Of a DNA stretch of 12,210 bases, positions 6,056 to 12,210 are shown piece after piece; position 1 is the first letter of the stretch; the number at the start of each line of letters is the position of its first letter. The notes under the pieces were generated by a model. That model had not been told where the DNA came from. It was given only the letters and a program-made list of their open reading frames with translations, and did not search any database. The position numbers were made by a program, and so were the translations under genes. This DNA is from an uncultured Eubacteriales bacterium (GTDB lineage Bacteria > Bacillota > Clostridia > Oscillospirales > Oscillospiraceae): assembly GCA_900556935.1 (NCBI GenBank), contig USQL01000066.1, positions 1-12,210 on the forward strand, written 5' to 3'.

Positions 6056-6597
6056 CGGTGCCCACGCTCCTTTTCCATAAGCTTTTGAATTCTGGGACGG
6101 TTGAACCGCTGCATGACGGCAAAACAGCCGTCCATCATTGCCGCCAAAATCGAGGTAATCCAGAATACCCCCGCCGCCCCAAAGGCCGGAACGGTCAGCA
6201 CCGGCGCAAAGCTCAAGAACATAATCACCTCATGCCCCGCCTCCGCCGTGCAGCCGTTGTGCAGAATTTCCGCCCAGGTTCTTTTTTGGGGGTTGAAAGA
6301 GTCCGGGTTGTAGGTGGGCATACGGTTTTTCCATTTCTTTACCCGCAGGGCCTTATACAGCCCCGGCTCCCAGCCCTTCTGCCGGAACCAGACGTTGTTC
6401 TCCACCCCCTGCGGAATCATCGGCGGCACCACCGCCCCAACAAGCAGCCGCATGGCAAAATGGTAGAAAAAGGTCCCGGCGGTAATGGCGCAGGCTTCCA
6501 GGGTCCCGCTGGGCACCATCCGGTAAAGCCCATACAGCGCCGCCGTCAGAACCCCAAGCAGGAGGGCGGATAGATTCAGTACTTTCGCAAATGACAT
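6052..6597 (-). CDS. Small membrane protein resembling the CrtO (glycosyl-4,4'-diaponeurosporenoate acyltransferase) family
   Basis: A 181-residue integral membrane protein with about four hydrophobic segments (roughly 5-25, 32-55, 123-143 and 145-160). A basic soluble stretch in the middle reads WFRQKGWEPGLYKALRVKKWKNRMP, and the protein ends QRFNRPRIQKLMEK. The pattern FRQK...Y...(V)RKWK and, at the end, QRYNRPRL is what I recall of staphylococcal CrtO, the acyltransferase that finishes staphyloxanthin. A conserved-looking AEAGHE lies between the soluble part and the third segment. No other carotenoid gene is in the window, so the substrate here is unknown and may be another lipid. I prefer ATG 6597, which has AAGGA 6-7 nt upstream, over ATG 6615. 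The stop overlaps the miaA start by 4 nt; mutL ends 49 nt upstream. The family call is from memory of motifs, not from a search. Confidence 0.7.
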   Translation of the reverse strand: MSFAKVLNLSALLLGVLTAALYGLYRMVPSGTLEACAITAGTFFYHFAMRLLVGAVVPPMIPQGVENNVWFRQKGWEPGLYKALRVKKWKNRMPTYNPDSFNPQKRTWAEILHNGCTAEAGHEVIMFLSFAPVLTVPAFGAAGVFWITSILAAMMDGCFAVMQRFNRPRIQKLMEKERGHR

Positions 6598-6646
6598 AGG
6601 CTTCCTTCTTTCCATCCAACGCTGGGGAAATCTCTTGGCTCCCCTT

Positions 6647-8641
6647 TTACGTCCTCTTAAACTGCCGTTCCAGGTTTTTCTTGCTTAAGGAGACACAGAT
6701 GGGTCTGCCGTGGGGACAGTATTTGAGCTCCTCATGGGTCATCACCTCTCTGGCCACCGCCAGGAGCTCCCGGTCGTCATTGACCCACCCGGCCTTGATG
6801 GCCGCCTTGCAGGCCACGGTGTGGAGCATCTCGTCCCGGACGGTATCCGGGGAGGTGATCTTCCCCCGCAGCAGATCCTGGGCCAGGGTCTCCACCGTTT
6901 CCGCCGCGGCATCCACGCTCAAATCCATGGGAATCTGCCGCAAAAGCAGGGTGTTCTCCCCAAATTCCTCCAAGGAAAAGCCCAACTCCTCCATCATGGA
7001 AAGGTTGCTCATAATCTCCGCCGCCGCCTTGGGATTTAAGCGGACGGAAATGGGGGTTAAAAGGTTCTGGCCGGTGATGGCCTCCTGCCGGGCCTTTAGC
7101 TTGTTAAAGAGAATCCGCTCGTGGGCGGCGTGCTTGTCGATTAAAAACGCCTCGTCCCCCTGCTCCACCAATATATAGGTCCTGTAGAGCTCCCCGACCA
7201 TGCGCCAGGGCTGCGCCTGGGGCATTTCCAGAGCCGTCTGCTCCGGCTCCTCCTGGGGAAGCTCTGGCATTTCCGGCGCGGGTACAGACTTTTCCGGGGT
7301 AGGCATAGGCCGTTCCGGCACGGGCATAGGCATGGCCCGTGCCGGCATGGCGGCGGGCTTTGCCTCCTCTTGGCAGGGCGGCACCGGGGCCGGGGCTGCC
7401 TCTGAGGGTCTCTTTGTCTCCATGGTGGGCAGCAGCACATTGGAGCGCAGAACCGCCGTGTCCGTTATTTTCCGGGCCGTGGCCATGGCCCTCTCCGGGT
7501 CCGGCCTGGGTGCGGTCTTCACCGTTTCGGCAAAGGCCCGGTAGTCCTGGGCGGACATGGTTTTGAAGAAATCCTTTTTCGGCTCCGCCGTCTTTTTCTC
7601 CGCCTCCGGGAACACCGTGGTGCTCCTCTGAGAGAACTGAATCTGGGGCCGGTCCGGGGTCTTGTTCAGGGCCCCCAGCACCCCATAGTGTACGCAGTCA
7701 AAAACCGCCTTTTCGTTGAGGAACTTGACCTCCGTCTTTGCCGGGTGGACGTTCACGTCCACCGCCGTGGGGGGCAGCTCCAGGCACAGCACGCAGGTGG
7801 GGAATTTTCCCACCATCAGCTGATTCCGGTAGGCCTCCTCCAGGGCGGAGACCAATAGCCTGGATTTTACAGGCCGGTGGTTTACAAAGAAGGTCTGCAA
7901 ATTCCGGCTGGGCCGGGCCTCCGTGGGCTTGGAGACGTAGCCCGTGAGCTTATATTTTTCCCACTGGCTGTCCACCGGCACCATGGAGCCAAACTCCCGG
8001 CCATACACGCAGTACACAGCCCCCCGCAATCCTCCGTTTCCCGGGGTGGACAGGACGGTTTTCCCGTCCCGAATCAGGGTGAACCCCACCTCCGGATGGG
8101 CCAGGGCCTGCAGCTGCACCGCCCCCGCCACCCGGGAGCCCTCCACCGTATCGGCTTTCATAAACTTCATCCGGGCCGGGGTGTTGTAAAACAGGTCCCG
8201 GATAATGATGGTAGTGCCGTCCGGGCAGCCCGCCTCCGATTCCTCGGTCACGGCCCCCGCCTCTAAGCGGAGGCTGACACCGGTGAGGGCATCCGGGGTC
8301 TTGGTCAAAAGGTCAATGCGGCTGACGGAGGAGATGGCAGCCAGCGCCTCTCCCCGGAAGCCCATGGTGCCGATGGCGCTTAAATCCTCGGCACAGTGCA
8401 GCTTGGAGGTAGCGTGGCGCAGGAACGCCGTCCGGGCATCCTCCGGAGTCATGCCGCAGCCGTTGTCCGTCACCCGCAGGAAGGTCATGCCCCCGTCCCG
8501 GATTTCGATGGTTATTTTTGTGGCCCCGGCATCCACGGCGTTTTCAAGCAGCTCCTTGGCCACACTGGCCGGCCGCTCCACCACCTCGCCGGCGGCGATT
8601 AAATTGGCAATGTGGGGGGATAACTGGATAATTTTTCCCAT
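6647..8641 (-). CDS. mutL: DNA mismatch repair protein MutL (endonuclease-type)
   Basis: GHKL ATPase that links MutS mismatch recognition to strand incision. The N-terminal ATPase domain shows KELLENAVDAGA with E30 and N34, DNGCGM (59-64), RHATSK (75-80) and GFRGEAL (94-100). A transducer domain is followed by a long linker, roughly 345-475, rich in Pro, Ala, Glu and Met. The C-terminal dimerisation/endonuclease domain has DKHAAHERILFN starting at D502, ACKAAIKAG, and CPHGRP (642-647), the metal-site motifs of nicking MutL proteins. The last position of the DQHA(X)2E(X)4E motif is Asn513 instead of Glu. The 664-residue length is normal. The ATG at 8641 follows the CPBP protease stop by 4 nt and its Shine-Dalgarno (GAGG) lies inside that gene, so translation is probably coupled. 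Confidence 0.98.
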   Translation of the reverse strand: MGKIIQLSPHIANLIAAGEVVERPASVAKELLENAVDAGATKITIEIRDGGMTFLRVTDNGCGMTPEDARTAFLRHATSKLHCAEDLSAIGTMGFRGEALAAISSVSRIDLLTKTPDALTGVSLRLEAGAVTEESEAGCPDGTTIIIRDLFYNTPARMKFMKADTVEGSRVAGAVQLQALAHPEVGFTLIRDGKTVLSTPGNGGLRGAVYCVYGREFGSMVPVDSQWEKYKLTGYVSKPTEARPSRNLQTFFVNHRPVKSRLLVSALEEAYRNQLMVGKFPTCVLCLELPPTAVDVNVHPAKTEVKFLNEKAVFDCVHYGVLGALNKTPDRPQIQFSQRSTTVFPEAEKKTAEPKKDFFKTMSAQDYRAFAETVKTAPRPDPERAMATARKITDTAVLRSNVLLPTMETKRPSEAAPAPVPPCQEEAKPAAMPARAMPMPVPERPMPTPEKSVPAPEMPELPQEEPEQTALEMPQAQPWRMVGELYRTYILVEQGDEAFLIDKHAAHERILFNKLKARQEAITGQNLLTPISVRLNPKAAAEIMSNLSMMEELGFSLEEFGENTLLLRQIPMDLSVDAAAETVETLAQDLLRGKITSPDTVRDEMLHTVACKAAIKAGWVNDDRELLAVAREVMTHEELKYCPHGRPICVSLSKKNLERQFKRT

Positions 8642-8645
8642 GTTT

Positions 8646-9344
8646 TTACCTCAGTAGGTTCAGTGCGTATAGATTGATCAGGCCGTGCATCACCATAGGC
8701 CCATAGATGCTGCCGCTTTTGACATAGCACCAGCCCAGCCACAGCCCCGCGGGCAGGTACTGCAAAAACGCCAGCACCAGCCGCAGCGGGGTATATACCC
8801 CCACATAGGAGACAATGTGCACCATGGAAAAGGCCGCCATGGAGATGAGATAGGCCGCCACCGGAGAGGTCCCGTAGATATTCCGGAAGATGAGCCCCCG
8901 GTAGACGCATTCCTCCGCCGCCGGAGTGAGAATCACCGTGCCCAGCAGCATCAGATAGTAGCTTCCCTGGGCCATGCCGGAAATGGAGGCATCGTTCTGG
9001 TTGACAAAGCCGGGGTCCAGCCTTCCCAGGGCCCAGTTGACCGCCTGAGAGGTCAGCCAATAGGCGACCAGCGCCAGCACAATGGCCTGGCCGAACAGAA
9101 CGGGATGGGCCTTGACGCCTTTGAAGGCCGCGCCCAGAAATTTATGATAAATCCACACCGCCGCCAGAAAGTTCAGCAGAAAGAAGGTGAAATTCACCTC
9201 CGCCGAGGACAGCGGCTTTTTCAGCAGCCCGTTGACGGCCGTTAAGAGACTTGGCAGCAAAATCAGCTGGAAGGCAAACCAGCCAAAGCCCACCATGGTC
9301 TCGTCCCGCCGGGGGGCGGGGGTAGATATCGTTGTTTTTGCCAT
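8646..9344 (-). CDS. CPBP-family (CAAX protease/bacteriocin-processing) intramembrane metalloprotease
   Basis: A 232-residue polytopic membrane protein with about six hydrophobic segments, beginning after a short charged N-terminus. It carries the three signature motifs of the CPBP/Abi (Rce1-like) family: EExxxR at E144-E145...R149 (EECVYR), FxxxH at F172...H176 (FSMVH), and HxxxN at H220...N224 (HGLIN). Members are glutamate-type intramembrane proteases or, in many bacteria, proteins of unknown substrate often linked to bacteriocin self-immunity. No peptide bacteriocin or prenylation substrate is visible nearby. The gene begins 12 nt after mutS, with AAAGGA just upstream of ATG 9344, and ends 4 nt before mutL, so it is embedded in the mutS-mutL transcription unit. 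Catalytic residues are intact. Substrate and any tie to mismatch repair are unknown. Confidence 0.92.
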   Translation of the reverse strand: MAKTTISTPAPRRDETMVGFGWFAFQLILLPSLLTAVNGLLKKPLSSAEVNFTFFLLNFLAAVWIYHKFLGAAFKGVKAHPVLFGQAIVLALVAYWLTSQAVNWALGRLDPGFVNQNDASISGMAQGSYYLMLLGTVILTPAAEECVYRGLIFRNIYGTSPVAAYLISMAAFSMVHIVSYVGVYTPLRLVLAFLQYLPAGLWLGWCYVKSGSIYGPMVMHGLINLYALNLLR

Positions 9345-9356
9345 TCCTGTCCTTTC

Positions 9357-11954
9357 TCAGTCCAGCATTTTCCGCAGCCTGTACAGCTGGTTCATGGCCT
9401 CGATGGGGGTCAGGGTTTCCACCTGAATCTCCTTCAGCGCGTCGCAGACCCGGCTTGCGGACAGGTCCAGCAAGCTAACCTGCTCCTCCCGCTCTTCCTT
9501 GGGGGCGGGGGCGTACTGGGGCCCCTCGGCCTCCAGCTCGGAGAGAATCTCCCGGGCCCGGGCAATCACACTGTTCGGAAGCCCCGCCAGCTTGGCAACC
9601 TCGATGCCGTAGCTGTCATCCGTGGCACCGGGGACAATCTTCCGCAGGAAAATCATCTGCTCTCCCCGCTTTTTCACGGCGATATTGTAGTTTTTCACAT
9701 TGGAAAGCTTGCTCTCCATGGTGGAGAGCTCATGGTAATGGGTGGCAAACAGGGTCTTTGCCCCCAGCTTTTTGGGGCTTGCAGCGTATTCCAGCACCGC
9801 CCGGGCAATGCTCATGCCATCGTAGGTAGAGGTGCCCCGGCCAATCTCGTCCAGAATCAAAAGGCTTCGGGAGGTGGCGTATTTCAGGATGGAGGCTACC
9901 TCGGACATCTCCACCATAAAGGTGGACTGGCCGGAGGCCAAATCGTCGCTGGCACCGATTCTGGTAAACACCCGGTCCACCAGGCCGATTTTCGCCGCCC
10001 GGGCGGGCACGAAGGAGCCCATCTGGGCCATGAGGACAATCAGCGCCACCTGGCGCATATAGGTGGATTTGCCCGCCATATTGGGGCCTGTGAGAATGGC
10101 CACCTGGTTGTCCTTGCCCCCCAGAACCGTGTCATTGGGCACAAAAAGGCTGTCACGCAGCATGGCCTCCACTACAGGATGGCGGCCATCGGTAATGGAA
10201 ATTTCCGGACCCAGGCTGATTTCCGGGCGGCAGTAGCCCCGCTGCACCGCAACGGCGGCAAGGGAGCACAGGGTGTCCGCCGCCGCAACCGCCGCCGCGG
10301 ACTGCTGCACCCGGGGTGCCTGAGCCGCCAGGCTCTCCCGAAGCTTGGAAAAAATCTGGTATTCCAGGGCCGTCAGCCGGTCCTTGGCGGTGAGCACCTG
10401 GGTTTCCAGCTCTTTGAGCTCCTGGGTGATGTAGCGCTCGCAGTTGGCAAGGGTCTGCTTGCGGATATAGTGCTCCGGCACCTGGTCCATAAAGGACTTA
10501 GAAACCTCGATGTAATAGCCGAACACCCGGTTATAGCCCACCTTCAGGGTCCGGATGCCGGTTTTTTCCCGTTCACTGTTCTCAATGGCCGCAATGGTCC
10601 CGGAGCCGCCATCCATAATGTCCCGCAGCTTGTCCGCGTCGGCGTTGGCCCCCTTGCGGATGATGCCGCCCTCCCGGACGGTCAAGGGGGGATCGTCTAC
10701 GATGGTGTTTTCAATGGCATCGGCGCAGTCCTTCAGCGGGTCGATGGCACCGGCAAGTTTGCATAGCTGGGGGCTGTGCATCCCCGAAAGCAGTGTCTTT
10801 ACCTGGGGCAGGGCCCGCATTCCTCTGGCAAGGCCCAGCAAATCCCGGCAGTTGACGGTGCCGGTGACAATCCGGGTCATGACCCGCTCCAAATCCGTCA
10901 CGTCCTTCAAAGCCTCTTCCAGCTCTCCCCGGGCGATGGGATTTTCCACCAGGTCCTCCACAGCCCCCTGCCGACGGGTAATCTCCGCCGGGTCCAGCAG
11001 GGGCTTTTCCAGCCAGGAGCGGAGCATCCGCCCGCCCATGGCGGTATGGGTCTTGTCCAGCACCCACAGAAGGGTGCCTTTTTTCTCCTTGGCCCGCATG
11101 GTCTCCGTGAGCTCCAGGTTCCGGCGGGCATCCATATCCAGCTCCATGAATTTTCCGGTGGTGTAGTATTGCAGCTCCCGGATATGGGCCAGGTCGTTTT
11201 TCTGCAGGGTCAAAAGGGTCTGCAGCAGCGTCCCGCTGGCCACAATCGCCGCCGGGAAGGAGCCGAGACCCAGCTCCTCCACGGTCTTTCCAAAGTGCCG
11301 TTCCAAAAGGGACACCGCCTGCTCGTAGTCAAACTGTTCCGGCTTTCCCTCGTCCACGCAGCAATTGAGCCTACGGAACAGGGCATCGGAAATGGCTTCC
11401 TCGTCCACATTTTCGCCCCACCGCAAAACCTCACTGGGGGTGAATCTTCCCAGCTCCGAGGCCACGTTTCTGGGGTCCCGGCAGGTGGTGGCATAGAACG
11501 CTCCGGTAGACAGGTCGCAGAAGGCCAGTCCGTACTGCCCCCCCGCCCCGTAGAGGCAGGCCATATAGTTATTCTTGTTCTCCTCCAGCATGCAGCTTTC
11601 CGTTACGGTGCCGGGGGTGACAATGCGGGTAATGTCCCGCTCCACAAGTCCCTTTGCCAGGGCCGGGTCCTCCATCTGCTCACAGATGGCCACCTTGTAG
11701 CCCTTCTGCACCAGCCGCGCGATATAGGAGTCCACGCTGTGGTAGGGCACCCCGCACATAGGGGTCTGCTCCTCCTTGGGCTTGCTGCGGTCCCGGCTGG
11801 TAAGGGTCAGATCCAACTCCCGGGCAGCCAGAATGGCATCCTCGTTGAACATTTCATAGAAATCGCCCAACCGGAAAAACAGGATGCAGTCACTGTTGCG
11901 GGCCTTCATCTGCTGATACTGCCGCTGCATAGGGGTCAGTTCCGTATTTGCCAT
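9357..11954 (-). CDS. mutS: DNA mismatch repair protein MutS
   Basis: Recognises base mismatches and small loops and, on ATP binding, acts as a sliding clamp that recruits MutL. The 865-residue length is typical. The mismatch-binding F-x-E motif is F32-Y33-E34 in GDFYEMF. The connector, lever and clamp regions follow. The ATPase domain has Walker A GPNMAGKST (623-631), Walker B LLILDEIGRGTSTYDG, and FATHYHEL. The C-terminal helix-turn-helix dimerisation region and a short tail ending LYRLRKMLD are present. The ATG at 11954 has AAAAGGA about 7 nt upstream and the usual N-terminus (TPMQRQYQQMK). It is the first gene visible of the mutS-protease-mutL-acyltransferase-miaA-hfq set. Its upstream region is AT-rich and then runs into a hairpin repeat. 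No defects are seen. Confidence 0.98.
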   Translation of the reverse strand: MANTELTPMQRQYQQMKARNSDCILFFRLGDFYEMFNEDAILAARELDLTLTSRDRSKPKEEQTPMCGVPYHSVDSYIARLVQKGYKVAICEQMEDPALAKGLVERDITRIVTPGTVTESCMLEENKNNYMACLYGAGGQYGLAFCDLSTGAFYATTCRDPRNVASELGRFTPSEVLRWGENVDEEAISDALFRRLNCCVDEGKPEQFDYEQAVSLLERHFGKTVEELGLGSFPAAIVASGTLLQTLLTLQKNDLAHIRELQYYTTGKFMELDMDARRNLELTETMRAKEKKGTLLWVLDKTHTAMGGRMLRSWLEKPLLDPAEITRRQGAVEDLVENPIARGELEEALKDVTDLERVMTRIVTGTVNCRDLLGLARGMRALPQVKTLLSGMHSPQLCKLAGAIDPLKDCADAIENTIVDDPPLTVREGGIIRKGANADADKLRDIMDGGSGTIAAIENSEREKTGIRTLKVGYNRVFGYYIEVSKSFMDQVPEHYIRKQTLANCERYITQELKELETQVLTAKDRLTALEYQIFSKLRESLAAQAPRVQQSAAAVAAADTLCSLAAVAVQRGYCRPEISLGPEISITDGRHPVVEAMLRDSLFVPNDTVLGGKDNQVAILTGPNMAGKSTYMRQVALIVLMAQMGSFVPARAAKIGLVDRVFTRIGASDDLASGQSTFMVEMSEVASILKYATSRSLLILDEIGRGTSTYDGMSIARAVLEYAASPKKLGAKTLFATHYHELSTMESKLSNVKNYNIAVKKRGEQMIFLRKIVPGATDDSYGIEVAKLAGLPNSVIARAREILSELEAEGPQYAPAPKEEREEQVSLLDLSASRVCDALKEIQVETLTPIEAMNQLYRLRKMLD

Positions 11955-11973
11955 GTTTCCGTCCTTTTCTAAG

Positions 11974-12005
11974 TCTAAAAATGATGAATAATTTGGATTT
12001 TTAGA
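11974..12005 (-). promoter_or_regulatory. AT-rich mutS leader with a perfect 9-bp inverted repeat
   Basis: TCTAAAAAT (11974-11982) and ATTTTTAGA (11997-12005) are perfect inverted copies separated by 14 bp, about 20 nt upstream of the mutS start. The surrounding 60 bp (11955-12015) is much more AT-rich than the rest of the window, so it probably holds the promoter. I could not identify a convincing -35/-10 pair with normal spacing. The inverted repeat could be an operator or an mRNA hairpin, but chance similarity in AT-rich DNA is possible. Confidence 0.35.
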
Positions 12006-12015
12006 ATGATATCTG

Positions 12016-12210
12016 TAGGGGCTTCCCAGGCTCCACTGAAAGGGGAGCTGTCAGCGCAGCTGACTGAGGGGTCCGGCTTAGCCGATAGGCTAAGCCTTGC
12101 GCCGTAAGGCGCAAATACCAGTTTTTCCAACCATCCACGCTTTGCATTCCGCCTGCGGCGGAGGCTTTTCTGTCGAAAAGCCGGACCCCTCAGACCCGGC
12201 TATCGCCGGG
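12016..12210. repeat. Hairpin-array repeat element (probably continues past the right edge)
   Basis: Non-coding stretch made of consecutive small perfect hairpins: GTCAGC/GCTGAC (12050-12064), GGCTTAGCC/GGCTAAGCC with loop GATA (12075-12096), TTGCGCC/GGCGCAA with loop GTAA (12097-12114), TCCGCC/GGCGGA (12148-12162), CTTTTC/GAAAAG with loop TGTC (12165-12180) and CCCGGC/GCCGGG with loop TATC (12195-12210). Enclosing several of them is a perfect 15-bp inverted repeat, CTGAGGGGTCCGGCT (12064-12078) with its complement at 12179-12193. The left end carries AGGGGCTTCCCAGGCTCC and AAAGGGGAGCTG. The symmetry suggests that a complementary CAGCTCCCCTTT lies just past the window end. No ORF is visible. 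It looks like a MITE/REP-like mobile or palindromic repeat; I think related sequences recur in gut Oscillospiraceae, but that is from memory. Confidence 0.75.

Noticed and set aside
10776..11972. 398-codon plus-strand open frame antisense to mutS
   Set aside because: It is a shadow of the well-conserved mutS frame, with Gly/Gln/His/Leu-rich composition and no recognisable motif.
12075..12114. Intrinsic terminator of an upstream gene
   Set aside because: The stems at 12075-12096 and 12097-12114 are perfect, but neither is followed by a run of T on either strand.
12016..12210. CRISPR array
   Set aside because: The repeats here are inverted hairpins of different sequence, not direct repeats with regular spacers, and no cas gene is near.

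Overview
The window looks like chromosomal core DNA of a GC-rich low-G+C-phylum Firmicute, most likely a gut Clostridia member of the Oscillospiraceae (Oscillibacter/Flavonifractor-like). The basis is inference: the Firmicutes order of the ylm/divIVA/ileS cluster, a T-box in front of ileS, the clostridial mutS-mutL-miaA-hfq order, and GC-rich hairpin repeats of a style I associate with that family. All ten protein-coding genes lie on the minus strand, so the window reads from right to left. The long open frames on the plus strand are shadows.

Right part (about 12210 to 4788): a repeat made of small perfect hairpins (12016-12210, probably continuing past the edge) is followed by an AT-rich mutS leader and then a tightly packed set: mutS, a CPBP-family membrane protease, mutL, a small membrane protein resembling the CrtO acyltransferase family, miaA and hfq. 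Gaps are 12, 4, 49 and 51 nt, with a 4-nt overlap between the CrtO-like gene and miaA. A strong intrinsic terminator (4788-4814) closes the set. MutS and MutL carry out mismatch repair, MiaA modifies A37 of UNN-decoding tRNAs, and Hfq is the RNA chaperone. The two membrane-protein genes are the non-canonical passengers.

Left part (about 4755 to 1): ylmE/yggS (PLP-binding protein), sepF (FtsZ membrane anchor) and divIVA (polar/septal coiled coil) form a cell-division set. Compared with the Bacillus order ylmE-sepF-ylmG-ylmH-divIVA-ileS, ylmG and ylmH are missing. Right after divIVA comes a complete T-box riboswitch with its intrinsic terminator. It controls ileS, whose first 744 codons are present and which runs off the left edge. 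A 100-bp inverted-repeat element sits between the T-box terminator and the ileS ribosome binding site.

Most of the window is ordinary housekeeping. I did not find a clear undescribed system. The items most worth a second look are the hairpin-array repeat upstream of mutS, the inverted-repeat element inside the ileS leader, and the two membrane enzymes embedded in the mutS-mutL-miaA-hfq operon.
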